Source of the DNA: Serripes groenlandicus
Lineage: Eukaryota > Mollusca > Bivalvia > Cardiida > Cardiidae
NCBI GenBank assembly: GCA_031761405.1
Contig: JASEVX010000008.1
Location: forward strand, 44,045,037-44,109,036
Length of the DNA: 64,000 nt
Direction: 5' to 3'
Part shown: positions 1 to 10,256 of the stretch, in pieces
Numbering within the stretch: position 1 is the first letter of the stretch
Layout of the letters: every line of letters begins with the position of its first letter
Program-made: the position numbers and the translations under genes
Notes under the pieces: generated by a model
Databases searched by the model: none
Seen by the model: only the letters and a program-made list of their open reading frames with translations
Told to the model about the DNA's origin: nothing

Positions 1-65
1 CACTGAAAAACATACAGACAGATAATGCAGTATGTGTCATTTGAGTAGTGCTGATGGCTCTAATT

Positions 66-89
66 CTATATTTTCTCCCTCCTTTGCAG
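66..89 (+). other. 3' splice site of a 5'-UTR intron
   Basis: A pyrimidine-rich tract (TTTTCTCCCTCCTTTGCAG) ends in AG at 88-89, seven bases before the ATG at 97. The in-frame TAA at 91-93 means the upstream exon should be non-coding in this frame, so the start at 97 is the natural one. Confidence 0.65.
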
Positions 90-96
90 CTAAAGA

Positions 97-1818
97 ATGA
101 GTAATATACACGGGTTCAGGTGCGCCGCCCTGGGTGGGTTTATAGAAGATACAGCAAATAAAACAATGTATGGTATCACATGCAAACACGTCACAAATGC
201 GGCTCTTGGATTATTCTACATACATCAGGCGTTTTGTAACACCATGCAATTATTCGCCAGTAAAAAGAAAAAAAAAACCGACGCCCGAATGAAACACGAT
301 ATTGACATTATCGAACTTGACAAGGCGTTTCATGACCTATGCAGGCCTGTGTATAGAAACACACAGGGGAAAGCTTGCCATAGCAGACTGTACAATGGGA
401 CCATAGAAAATCTTTATGGTAAACAAGTATTCCAGTGTCATGTCGACGACAATGTCAACATCCGCAAAATCATTAAAACTGGAACAATTGCATCCAATGC
501 AGTCCATGAAGATCATAAAGATATGAAATTGACGTCCAACAATTTTCTTGTTGAAGGTCAAGGCTTTGCAGAGCCAGGTGACAGTGGTAGAGCTGTTGCT
601 ATGGAAACGTGTGACTCAACCATTGAAATTGTTGGCATTATTACAGGAGGCGGCAACAGTTTATCAAGAAAAGACAACAGCGGGACTAGAAACTTCACTG
701 TTTGTCTGCTGCTTAGCTCAGGACTGGAATATCTGAGTAAGTTATACAACATTCCAGTTGTCCTGCATATATCGCCTGATCACATGACAGAGAAAATACG
801 AAGTATTGAACCTGGGATGTCTATCTTCTTTAAAGTTCCTGAACAAATTAAGAAAACGGACTTCGTACTTTCTGACAAACTCTTACTTCTTATGGATTGT
901 TACAACTTTCAGGAAAAATCACCAGACAAGCTGTCGCAGATGACCGCCTTTGAGACGGAAATGAACAACAAGGTTTATACACGAGAGAGGTTGGAGAAGA
1001 TAAGTGATGACTATTCACAATCTGACCAACAATGTGTATTTGAAAGTCTGATTGCGTGCCAATTCGTCTACGAAGGTGACCTCTGTAAGGCGAAAAAACA
1101 TCTGAAGAACGCCTGTCGGAATGTGACTTCACCAAAAACGTTGTATCCAATGAGAAACTTTTGTAAGATCGCTTGTTATGCTTCTTGGATGATTCTAGAA
1201 AGCGGGGACGTGACAAAAGCTGGGACAATGATTCAGGCGGGCATAACATTTATGGAAAAGCAGCAATTACTAGAGTCATTCCCCCGAGAATGCTTAGGGT
1301 ACCAGTATTATGATTATTCAAGGTATTTCAGGGCAATGGGCGGGGACGAGAATCTGACAAGCGCAAAAGAACTCGCCAGTAAATCACTTTGCTATTTCAA
1401 GAAGAACGCCAGTGCAATTTCTGAGATAGATATTTTACTCATTCTCGCCTCGAGTCACTATGTCATACTCCTGCTGAATTGTGGCGAACATTTTGAAAAA
1501 CACGTCGATAGCATAAACGATGTTGATCTGACGAGTGCACAGAAAGTATTAAAGGACATATCACACCTTATATGTATTGACGGCGTCACACGAAAGGCCA
1601 AGTCGCTTAAACCTCCATCTGTTGAAGAAGTTTATTTTTGCATTGCAGCTTGTGATCTCAATTACAGAAAAGGATTAATTCAGGACAGTTTCAGAATGAT
1701 TCATGTTGGAATGCAGTATGCAGAGGCAATGCATTTGCAAAAGGAACGAGAGATCCTGCAATCAAGATTGTCTATACTTCAGAAAAGTCTGTTACAAAAG
1801 AACAAGCAGTTTTTTTAA
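97..1818 (+). CDS. PA-clan serine-protease-like protein with C-terminal helical (TPR-like) region
   Basis: An uninterrupted 573-codon frame. The N-terminal ~230 residues look like a trypsin-fold (PA clan) domain. GITCKHV supplies a plausible catalytic His31, the acidic HDIDII segment gives Asp68 or Asp70, and PGDSG gives nucleophile Ser163 with its oxyanion-hole glycine, followed by a strand-like IEIVGIITGGG. A lysine run (residues 56-60) lies between the His and Asp motifs. Residues ~260-573 are rich in amphipathic helices with TPR-like spacing (for example EGDLCKAKKHLKNA and ESGDVTKAGTMIQAG) and end in a probable coiled coil. I see no signal peptide or membrane segment, so a cytosolic protein is inferred. 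The start is fixed by an in-frame TAA at 91-93, just after a splice acceptor at 88-89. The triad is only pattern-matched, so activity and substrate are unknown, and I cannot name a described family. It is tail-to-tail with the flippase gene. Confidence 0.78.
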   Translation: MSNIHGFRCAALGGFIEDTANKTMYGITCKHVTNAALGLFYIHQAFCNTMQLFASKKKKKTDARMKHDIDIIELDKAFHDLCRPVYRNTQGKACHSRLYNGTIENLYGKQVFQCHVDDNVNIRKIIKTGTIASNAVHEDHKDMKLTSNNFLVEGQGFAEPGDSGRAVAMETCDSTIEIVGIITGGGNSLSRKDNSGTRNFTVCLLLSSGLEYLSKLYNIPVVLHISPDHMTEKIRSIEPGMSIFFKVPEQIKKTDFVLSDKLLLLMDCYNFQEKSPDKLSQMTAFETEMNNKVYTRERLEKISDDYSQSDQQCVFESLIACQFVYEGDLCKAKKHLKNACRNVTSPKTLYPMRNFCKIACYASWMILESGDVTKAGTMIQAGITFMEKQQLLESFPRECLGYQYYDYSRYFRAMGGDENLTSAKELASKSLCYFKKNASAISEIDILLILASSHYVILLLNCGEHFEKHVDSINDVDLTSAQKVLKDISHLICIDGVTRKAKSLKPPSVEEVYFCIAACDLNYRKGLIQDSFRMIHVGMQYAEAMHLQKEREILQSRLSILQKSLLQKNKQFF

Positions 1819-3547
1819 ATGGAAAGCTTATTTTTTTATAAGCCAACTTTCAGAGTTACATTGTAGTGTACTAAGAACCATTTACTATACATGATCTCTG
1901 TCTGTCTCTTTGACACAGTGTTTTTAATTGTTGTATACTGCAAAGGTATCAGAATGCCTCTGCATCTGGAAAGGGAATGAGGGCCAAATTCTAAAAGGCA
2001 TGAAATTTTAAAATATTGAATACTTTTACCAGGAACGTAGATCTATATCATAAATAAGCGACTCCCCTGTACACTATTATCTAGTTACAGTATTGTCCGA
2101 AAAGATTATAGACCGACATTGTATTAAACCGGATCAAATAATATCAAAAGTCCAAGGTATTCAAATACTTTTTTTCTGTTGAAATAAAGAATGTTTTAAC
2201 TTTCAGAAAATAACTTTGTTATGACCATAATTATGTTCTATCGATTTTTTAGATTTGCTTGGAACAAACAGAGACATATGTCTATGGAACAAATTAATGA
2301 TGGGGCAGGTGATATTTTGTTAGGATTCATGTACAATTTAGTTACTTATCCCTTTATCTAAGTCCCTGGTTTTGCTTATATTGAGGGTTACTGATACCCA
2401 CCACAAAGATTAATTCTCAACAAAAACATCAATAAAAACTGGAAACCATTCTGAAAATAAATAACGTTTATTCAAAGAACTAGCCAGTAACAGTTTTGAA
2501 ATATACACTACACTGTGTAGTAATCAACAGCAGATATATAAAATATAAAGCTATAAAAACAGTAAGCTTTTTGCCATCATCACTTTGTACAATCATTAAT
2601 GGATTTCACAATAAACATAGGAAGTTCACCCCCAACAACATGATTATTTAAAAAATAAACATTTCAATAATTCAGAAATAAAGAATTTTATTTAACAGCA
2701 TGATTTTTTTCAATGTTTCAATGTAAGAATTGGAAATTTTTCTACTTGATTGTTTATTTCGTTTTCATGGAATTTTATCTATCTATATAGTCATTTCATC
2801 TAGAACATGCTCATAACAATGATATTAACTTCATGAGTATTAATTGAAATTTATATTAATTTAAGATAATTCAGAATTCCTGCAAGTTTATCTATCTCTG
2901 ATGTGGTAATTATAAGAATGATATTTAATGGAAAATTTAATGGTTATTTCATATTAAAATATTTATTTGTGTTTCCATTTAAGTTAATGTAATAGTATGC
3001 TATGGGACTATATTTACTTGTTTGATTATTGGATGTTCAAGACAATGAAATTGATTTACCTGTATGGTTATTTCAAGGTAAGAGATGGCAATGTATCTAC
3101 TTCCTACATGGTTATATATATTTCTGGGAAGTCACATAAATGTTTCTTCCTGCATGGTTATTGCATTTACGTTTCTACCTGCACTTATAATGTTGGTAAG
3201 ACATAGCCATGTATCGGCTTTCATACTGATATTTTATTTTTATACTTTATCAAACACCAGTTTTTATTAAATTTATCCTTTTTCCATGCTATCATTTTGA
3301 CAAAGAGCATCATGTGTTAACAAATTGTAAATACATTTGATTAAAGGGTGCTACATTCTGTATTGATAAAAGCAATGTATGCTCATTAGGTAGTAAAGTA
3401 TATGGAAGCGCATCATTTGTATTAGCGATTTCAATTTATTTCGTCCCTTCTTCACAATGTTTTTAAAAGTTGTCTGCTACAGATGAACTTTCATCTGGCA
3501 TAGGTTTAATTTCTTGGCATTACACATTTTTATCCCATTGTTGTGAT
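1819..3547. other. 3' UTR and AT-rich intergenic DNA
   Basis: There is no supportable coding frame beyond the 3' UTR of the upstream gene. The DNA is AT-rich with scattered short ORFs that lack family resemblance or codon bias. About 2997-3200 has loose repetition of TGGTTAT-type motifs but no clear element boundary. Confidence 0.6.
2183..2188 (+). promoter_or_regulatory. Candidate poly(A) signal of the protease-like gene
   Basis: AATAAA lies 365 nt after the stop codon at 1818. Further AATAAA-type hexamers occur at about 2433 and 2454, so the 3' end is not fixed uniquely. Confidence 0.4.
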
Positions 3548-3770
3548 TTAAACCCATTCCCACCTGCAAACGCATTTGTACATAATAGCAGCAGACGGTT
3601 TTGAAAACATTGTGGCCAAAGGTGAAATTGCTCATAATGAGCAATTTCTACTTTGGCCACAATGTTTTCAAACTTTATTTAACAATTAAGCTTTATGGAG
3701 ATTGTTCAGGTTTTGTCAGTATGTTTTCAAAGTCGTCTGCTGCAGATCGCTGTATGTGGGAAAGGGTTAA
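3548..3770 (-). mobile_element. Family-A TTAA MITE, divergent copy with 35-bp hairpin
   Basis: Family A is defined here by TTAA target duplications, ends close to CCCTTTCCC / GGGAAAGGG, a subterminal CTGCAGCAGAC motif at both ends and a central hairpin. Full copies are ~230 bp with no coding capacity. In this copy 3601-3671 is a near-perfect palindrome: 35-bp arms, two mismatches, one-base loop. TTAA plus CCC ends suggests a piggyBac-type transposase. Strand '+' is used where the CATACGACAATTCTG end is on the left. Confidence 0.8.
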
Positions 3771-4731
3771 AAAGGGAAGCACATTTGGAAGAATTATTCT
3801 GCAAGGAAATAATGAACTATGTCAGTTTCTACACTATTTCCTGAGAAGGCTGATTACAAGCTAAATTTGCATATGCATATTATATAATTTCTATTTATTT
3901 GCATATAAAGTAGAACAAATTTTTATTGTTTGGTGCACCTGGTTATTTTCTTGCAAGAAAGATGCATGGGCCTTGCTAAAATAGCAGTGTCATGTCATAA
4001 AATTAGCACAGCTCACCTCCCCCTAAATATTTATATATTATTTCATTTCTATTCATGGAACTGGCACGAAATTCACAAATACTTCTAAGCACTAAGTAAT
4101 ACTTAAAATCTTATATAGGTCACAATACACCAAATAAATTCCTCCTTTGTTTCCATGTAAATCAACAAGTTTTAATGCTCAATTGTCACACTTTCTAAGG
4201 ATTTCTAAGGTAGGACACGTACCTATATCTTTGTAAAGAAATGGCTCTAAACTTTAAAATAATCAAAAGAAAATGTGAGGTCATGCATTATTTATGCAAG
4301 AAAGAATTCAACCCGCAAACTTGGTAACTGTCATTTTGGACGAAATCGGGCTGGGACAAAACTGGTTTTACACAAACTCTACTTTCACTTTCAACCTAGT
4401 TCAAAATGCTAAACATGATCAAATCAATCATTTCCAGTGCATCCTAAACACAGTTACAATGAATTTAAACTCAATCTCATATATTCAGTGCAATCCAATT
4501 TTTTTAGGGACTTTTTGGCATGATAGACCTTTAAGAAGGGAACATATTCCAGCATTCATGCATGTTGGCATCTAAATGTGTAAATATATGACACAGTTGA
4601 CATAAGACTTGTTAAGAAATTAAATATTTATGCACTTTTTATCAGGGAAACAAAACTGATAAAATTAACTCTAAAGTAAGTATTACTTAGCACTAAGTAA
4701 GGTTGGTGGAATTGGATCCAGCCATGCTATT

Positions 4732-4884
4732 TTAACCCTTTCCCAGCTGTAGACACATTTTGAAGCATCTGCAGCGGACGACTTTTGAAAACATTGTTTC
4801 AAAACAAGCAATTTTTCCATATTTTTGAGTAGACATTTTCAAAGTCATCTGCTGCAGATTTAACTGTATGTGGGAAAGGGTTAA
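4732..4884 (-). mobile_element. Family-A MITE, internally deleted
   Basis: 153 bp between two TTAA sites. Both ends and both CTGCAG-type subterminal motifs are present; most of the hairpin is lost. Confidence 0.75.
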
Positions 4885-4997
4885 GAACATTACAATGAGC
4901 TAGAACATTACAATGAGCTATATAGTTTTAGTAACATTCTTTTGCAAAGAAAACCTCATATGCTTTTGATATGTCTTGCTACAATCCTCTCCTTACA

Positions 4998-5270
4998 TTA
5001 ACCCTTTCCAGCCAACTTTGAAAACATTAACCGTTTCCCACATACAACAAAACCCTTTCTCACATACAACAAAGCTGCAGCAGACAACTTTGAAAACATT
5101 TAGGCAAAACCATGAAAAATCACCATAAATGAGAGTTCATTTATTAGATACTGTTGAAAATATTGTGGCAAAAGGTGAAATCATGAGCAATTTCCCCTTT
5201 GGCCACAATGTTTTCAAAAGTCGTCTACTGCATAGGCGTCAGAAAATGTCAGTATGAGGGAAAGGGTTAA
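4998..5270 (+). mobile_element. Family-A MITE with repeated left end
   Basis: TTAA-bounded. Partial copies of the left end (CCCTTTC...CATACAACAAA) are stacked before one complete hairpin and a normal right end, suggesting nested or slipped insertion. Confidence 0.7.
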
Positions 5271-5317
5271 TAGGGAATATCTCTAAAGATGAAAGCTTGA
5301 TTATCGAATAAAATAGA

Positions 5318-5437
5318 AAACATTAAGGCAAAAGAAAAATTGCTCATTATGAGCAACTTCTTCTTTTGTCACAGTGTTTTCCAAAGTTGATTCCAGCAGA
5401 TGCCTCAAAATGGGTCTATATGTTGGATAGGGTTAAC
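5318..5437 (+). mobile_element. Degraded family-A MITE, hairpin and right end
   Basis: Retains the GAAAACATTA..GCAAAAG / CTTTTGTCACAGTG hairpin and a decayed right end TTGGATAGGGTTAA. Confidence 0.55.
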
Positions 5438-5559
5438 ATGTAAAAATGATATCCATAGTGACATTATTAGTTTTGATATGTTTATGTCTGATTGTTATAT
5501 CTTCAATGAGGCATATAAGCACTTTAAATCATACAAGAATTTAACAGTAAAATCTACCA

Positions 5560-5790
5560 TCTAGATTTACTGTAATCCTTTTCCAACATACAACACATCA
5601 GAGGACTTTGAAAACGTCTAGACAAAACTGTGAAAGGTCACTGTAATGTAAAATTACTGAATAAAGTTGAAAACATTGTTACAAAGCGCGACATAGTTCA
5701 TTATGACTATTTTCTCATTTTGTCACAATGTTTTCAAACATCGTCAGCTGCAGATGCGTCAAATTGTGTGTATTATGTAGGATTGGGGTT
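5560..5790 (+). mobile_element. Degraded family-A MITE
   Basis: Left end CCTTTTCCAACATACAACA, internal GACTTTGAAAACGTCTAG, hairpin around 5667-5735 and an eroded right end. Boundaries are approximate. Confidence 0.5.
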
Positions 5791-5852
5791 ATTTTTATAC
5801 AAGAATTTTAACAATAAATAAAACAATGTACTTTTGATTTGGTAGGACATAT

Positions 5853-6087
5853 GAGCCGTCCCACGAGAAAAAACAAACATTGTGGATTCTACGTAAAGTA
5901 TCGATCCGGATTAGCGTAAGCATTCAGCGCAGGCTAACCCGGAAAGACAATTTTCGCCTCCTGTGGATTTTCTGTTTCAGGAATCATTACCCTATACACC
6001 TATCCCCCCTGAGACGGAATAAGCAGGCTAATCTGGGTCGATATATTACGCGGAAGCAATAATGTTGGTTTTCTTGTGGAACGGCTC
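5853..6087. mobile_element. Inverted-repeat element (family D), copy 1
   Basis: Long imperfect terminal inverted repeats beginning GAGCCGTCCCACGAGAAAA and including TACGTAAAGTATCGATCCGG / its complement near the right end. 235 bp, non-coding. A second copy is at 26222-26468. Target duplication unclear. Confidence 0.7.
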
Positions 6088-6090
6088 CTA

Positions 6091-6319
6091 TTAACCCTTT
6101 CCCTCATACGACAATTCTGCAGCAGACGACTTTGAACATATTTCGTCAAAAAGTAGAAAATCTCCTTAATTGAATGGATAACCTATGACAATAAGAGGAA
6201 AACATTGTGGCCAAAGGTGAAATTGCTCATCATGAGCAATTTCACCTTTGGCCACAATGTTTTCAAAAGTCGTCTGCTGCTATTGCGTTAAAATGCGTCT
6301 GCAGGTGGGAAAGGGTTAA
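6091..6319 (+). mobile_element. Family-A MITE with perfect 67-bp palindrome
   Basis: TTAA-bounded, 229 bp, immediately after the family-D element. 6198-6264 is a perfect hairpin: 33-bp arms around a single C. Other copies show mismatched arms, so this is the best preserved core in the window. Confidence 0.88.
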
Positions 6320-6390
6320 CACATGGTTTAGCCATAGATGATATAATGTAAAAATAGCATATCTGTTAAAATGTTGAAGACTTCAGACAG

Positions 6391-6767
6391 TTTGATTGTT
6401 TGGCGTTTTACACTGCTTTCTACAATTATTCAGTTACATCATGGCGTTTCCTTGGTAAGTTACTAGTTCTACTGATCCATTTATTCTAACACCAGTCGGT
6501 CAGTCGTAATGCTTAACCCTTTCCCTCATATAGATGCTTTCTGACGCCTCTGCAGCAGATGGCTTTTTGAAAACATAGTGACAAAAGAAGAAATTGCACA
6601 AAACGTGCAATTTCTCCTTTTGCCACAATGTTTTCCACTTTTTGTCATAGGTTATCCACTCAATTATGGAGATTTTCTGTTTTTTGACAAAATACTTTCA
6701 AAGTCGTCTGCTGCATAATTGCCGTATGAGGGAAAGGGTTAACCTGCAACCCTGAGCGACAAGGAGG
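6391..6767 (-). mobile_element. SINE (family 1) interrupted by a MITE
   Basis: TTTGATTGTTTGGCGTTTTAC through CAGTCGGTCAGTCGTAATGC matches the SINE at 18232-18499 in reverse orientation. A family-A MITE (6513-6742) sits inside it, after which the SINE resumes with AACCCTGAGCGACAAGGAGG. The remainder has turned into a minisatellite. Confidence 0.72.
6513..6742 (-). mobile_element. Family-A MITE, intact, inside a SINE
   Basis: 230 bp with TTAA at both ends and hairpin loop GCACAAAACGTGC. Comparison with the uninterrupted SINE at 18232-18499 shows that only the MITE plus one TTAA was added. Confidence 0.92.
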
Positions 6768-7066
6768 GCTGTCATTACTAACATGAAGACTGACAGAGCT
6801 ATTATTATAGGCTGTCATTACTAACATGAAGACTGACAGAGCTATTATTATAGGCTGTCATTACTAACATGAAGACTGACAGAGCTATTATTATAGGCTG
6901 TCATTACTAACATGAAGACTGACATAGCTATTATTATAGGCTGTCATTACTAACATGAAGACTGACAGAGCTATTATTATAGGCTGTCATTACTAACATG
7001 AAGACTGACAGAGCTATTATTATAGGCTGTCATTACTAACATGAAGACTGACAGAGCTTTTATTAT
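6768..7066 (+). repeat. 43-bp minisatellite, ~7 copies
   Basis: Unit GCTGTCATTACTAACATGAA followed by GACTGACAGAGCTATTATTATAG. Copies are nearly identical. The first part corresponds to the SINE body (GGCTGTCATTACTA), so the array grew from SINE sequence. Confidence 0.92.
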
Positions 7067-7419
7067 ATCTATAAAATTAAATTTTTAACACAAAGCAAAA
7101 CCGCTCACAATGCATAGTTTGTAGGTCAATAAAAAAAAAAAAATGGTAGGAACATAAAATACAACAAAATAACAGAAACAAAACATATTATACATGTTTT
7201 GGCTTGGAATCTTGAATGAACAGATTAGCATATATGCAATTAATTTTTTGTTTTAACGATTTTTATCCAGCTTGGAACATTGTTTCAGCAAAATCACATT
7301 TGATCCTCTGTGAAGGAACATTACTTTCTGATCTCATAGCTTCAGACAAGAATGCTTTCCCTGCTTCCCTGAGCAGCAAGGTTGGAAGCCCAATTTACTG
7401 CCTTTGTTAACATCTTTGG

Positions 7420-7540
7420 TTAACCCTTTCCCTCAAAACAATTGCTCAAAACTTTTCAACTTTTTTTCAGTTACCATATTTTTGAGTAGACATTTTCAAA
7501 GTTGTCTGCTGCAGATTAGACGTATGTGGGTAAGGGTTAA
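7420..7540. mobile_element. Family-A MITE, short deletion derivative
   Basis: 121 bp between TTAA sites; only ends and GTCTGCTGCAGAT remain. Confidence 0.72.
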
Positions 7541-7624
7541 CCCATTATTCTAAGGTATGATATAATAATGTTCAGTAATCTATGTTACAAACATCTGAGG
7601 AAACAACTTCAAACTATGGAAAAC

Positions 7625-7850
7625 TTAACCAATGTCCCTGTAACATACAGACGCATTCTGATGCATCTGCAGCAGACGAATTATGAAATCATTGTGACAA
7701 TAGTAGAAATTGCTCATGATGAGCAATTTCTCTTTTTGCCACAATGTCTTAACTCTTAGAGTTTACTTTTATAAATAGAGATCATGTTTTTAACCTAAAT
7801 GCTTTCAAAGTTGTCTGAGAGTTTTATAGTGAGTGGGAAAAGAACTAAAG
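7625..7850 (-). mobile_element. Degraded family-A MITE
   Basis: ACATACAGACGCATTCTGAT, CTGCAGCAGACGA and the AGAAATTGCTCATGATGAGC hairpin are recognisable; the right end is decayed. Confidence 0.6.
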
Positions 7851-8191
7851 AAACATTTCGATATAGAATTGACAACATTGCAGGGAAAAGTGAATTACTC
7901 AACATTTTCCACAATAATGTTTTCAAAATTATTTGCAAAGTCATAATACAAAGTATAAGAGCAAAAGGCTATTTAAGTTTCTTCAGAATTGTTTAACTGT
8001 CAAAATGTAGAATGCACAAGTTTGTATCAAACCTGTGCTAAAGATCACCTTTGTTTAGCAATGCCCTGCCTATAGCAACCACACTTTTAATTTCCTTTTA
8101 ATTTATACTCATTTTCTGCATAAATGACCCTGCAATTAAAGACCACCTGTGAACGAAGACCACATTGTTCTCTTACAATGGGTGGTCTTTA

Positions 8192-8421
8192 TTAACCCTT
8201 TCCCTCATACGACAATTCTGCAGCAGGCGACTTTGTACGTATTTTGTCAAAACATAGAAAATCTCCATAATTGAATGGATAACCTATGACAAAAAGTGGA
8301 AAACATTGTGTCAAAAGGAGAAATTGCACGTTTTGTGCAATTTCTTCTTTTGTCACTATGTTTTCAAAAAGCCGTCTGCTGCAGAGGCGTCAGAAAGCGT
8401 CTATATGAGGGAAGGGGTTAA
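8192..8421 (+). mobile_element. Family-A MITE, intact
   Basis: 230 bp with TTAA at both ends. Hairpin loop GCACGTTTTGTGC, the A:T-flipped stem variant. Confidence 0.92.
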
Positions 8422-8691
8422 ACAGGTTAGACTTAAAGATGAACACACAAGAGAAATGGGATCCCAAAGACAAAAGGCAAGAATGCATTAAGCCTGAGTA
8501 AATTTACCTTGATTCCTTCAAATTTCAAGCCAATTCATAAAAAACAAAAAAACATATAAAATATTGTAAGTTTGATAAGATTTAAACAACTTTTTAATCC
8601 TTTACCTGACAGAGGACCACAGAAGAATTTTGCTCCCTTTTCGAAAGATCTGTAGCAAAATCATTCATCAACATTTCCAAATGTTAAATTT

Positions 8692-9017
8692 GTTTGTACT
8701 TGCAGAAACATGTTTATGCATCTGCAGCAGATGACTTTTGAAAACGTGGCTGCAAAAGGAGCAATACTCATCATGAGCAATTTTCTCCTTTTGCCACAAT
8801 GTTTTTGAATTTCATACTTTAAATAGATTTTTTTCCCATATTTTAGCCCAGCTTTTTTTCAAAAAAGTCATTTGATGCATCTGTAAATAATTGTGTCAAA
8901 ACAAGATTTTTTTCACAATGTTATCAACTCTATAAATAAATTATACTATCATTTATAGAGTTTTTCCACCTATATGTTTTCGAAGTCATCTGCTGCAGAT
9001 CTGTCGTACATGGGAGA
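8692..9017. mobile_element. Degraded family-A MITE cluster
   Basis: CATCTGCAGCAGATGACTTT, hairpin ATACTCATCATGAGCAAT, then GTCATCTGCTGCAGATCTG. Boundaries approximate; probably two overlapping relics. Confidence 0.5.
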
Positions 9018-9020
9018 GTC

Positions 9021-9250
9021 TTTACCCTTTCCCACATACAGCAAATCTGCAGCAGACGATTGTGAAAATATCTTGATAAAATATGGAAAATCTCTTTATA
9101 TGACAGTTTAATGATTTAAAAAAAGAATTGAAAACACCAAGGCGAAAGGAGAAATTGCTCATTATGAGTAATTTCTCCTTTTGTCACTGTTGTTCATGGG
9201 TCATCTGCTGCAGATGTGTCAGTAAACGTCTATATGTGGGAAAGAGTTAA
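9021..9250 (+). mobile_element. Family-A MITE, older copy
   Basis: 230 bp. Left target site is mutated (TTTA), right is TTAA. Hairpin GCTCATTATGAGTAAT carries one mismatch. Confidence 0.75.
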
Positions 9251-9339
9251 TTGTATAATTAACTTTCACAAACCATACTCAAAAATAAACAGTATACACC
9301 CTGGCCCATTTTGTTTACCCTGTTTATTACATACATTTT

Positions 9340-9500
9340 TAACCCTTTCCCATTTGTAGACACATTTTGATGCATCTGATAAGCTCTTTCCATCAAGTAG
9401 ATGCATTTTGATGCATCAGAATCAGTTGACTTTTGAAAACATTGAAACAAAAGTATCAATTGTTAATTATGAGTAAATTTTCCTTTTTCAAGAATGTTAT
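9340..9500 (-). mobile_element. Degraded family-A MITE
   Basis: TTAACCCTTTCCCATTTGTAG plus a duplicated GATGCATCTGAT/GATGCATCAG segment; truncated after the first half. Confidence 0.5.
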
Positions 9501-9532
9501 AAATTTTATTAAATTCTTTTACTCTCATTATA

Positions 9533-9690
9533 TTTATTTATTTGGATTTTACGCCGCTTTCAACATTATTTCAGTTATATCAGGGCAACAGTTCACTTAT
9601 TCATGATCCCTGGGTAAACAAACCAGTACTAGGCTAGAAAATGTGCCTTGCCAAAGTGACCGTAGTGCCGTGACTAGTGATCTCATTATA
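9533..9690 (-). mobile_element. SINE fragment
   Basis: GGATTTTACGCCGCTTTCAAC, TTTCAGTTATATCAGGGCAAC, and GATCCCTGGGTAAACAAACC match the body of the family-1 SINEs in reverse. The tRNA head is missing. Confidence 0.55.
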
Positions 9691-9930
9691 TAGAAAATTT
9701 CCAAATTTTAGCTAAAATGTTGTCAAGTTTTCTGCAGCATGTTTGTTGATCTTTGGACTGGGTTAAAGATGACATTTGAAAACCTTGTGTCAAGAGGAGA
9801 AAAAGCTCATAATTAGCACTTTTTCCTTTTGTCACAATGTTTTCAACTATATCTGATAATTATACTCTTATAAAAAATCGTCAATTGCTGATAAGTGGAA
9901 AAGAGGTTATTTAAAAATTTCTGATAAAAC

Positions 9931-9936
9931 TTTATT
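9931..9936 (-). promoter_or_regulatory. Candidate poly(A) signal of the flippase gene
   Basis: TTTATT on the + strand reads AATAAA on the - strand, about 135 nt past the predicted stop codon at 10071. It is consistent with the candidate tail exon being terminal. Confidence 0.4.
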
Positions 9937-10070
9937 TTCAATCAACATGTCTAAATGCTGACGTCACTGCAAGGATTTCTTTTTAAATTAGAAACATTGC
10001 AGCAAAAGAAGAAATGACTCGAGTAACACACTTCATAAATCTAGTCTACTGCATGGTGCTGAAACTTACA

Positions 10071-10256
10071 TCAAGAATTATCTTGTGTAATTTTCTGTAC
10101 TCTATATGTAAACTGCTTTCTTTTCATCTTTGACGGAGAATTTGTAGATATATCAAAAAGACTAGATTTTGGTGTTGTGTTTGGGAAGACAAATTTCTTC
10201 GTTGTATCGTCCGTAGAAATCCTGCGTAGAGGTATAAGGCTAGAGTCTCGTTGAGC
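10071..10256 (-). CDS. ATP11B: Candidate flippase terminal exon: cytosolic C-tail
   Basis: After TATTCCAG the frame [20 protein letters not shown]...[19 protein letters not shown] ends in TGA (10071-10073), 61 aa. Support comes from three points: phase 0 matches exon 18, the content is hydrophilic Ser/Thr/Lys-rich as expected for a P4 tail (RRIS would fit a basophilic kinase site), and an AATAAA lies ~135 nt downstream. Tails are poorly conserved, so homology cannot be judged by eye. The ~24-kb intron this implies could hide another short exon. Confidence 0.55.
   Translation of the reverse strand, partial: AQRDSSLIPLRRISTDDTTKKFVFPNTTPKSSLFDISTNSPSKMKRKQFTYRVQKITQDNS

Noticed and set aside
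8306..8491. Many 60-110-aa frames with recurring peptides such as [19 protein letters not shown]
   Set aside because: They are translations of the family-A MITE hairpin and right end, seen again wherever an intact copy lies (18680, 21258, 62808, 63710). They carry stops in other copies and no gene context.
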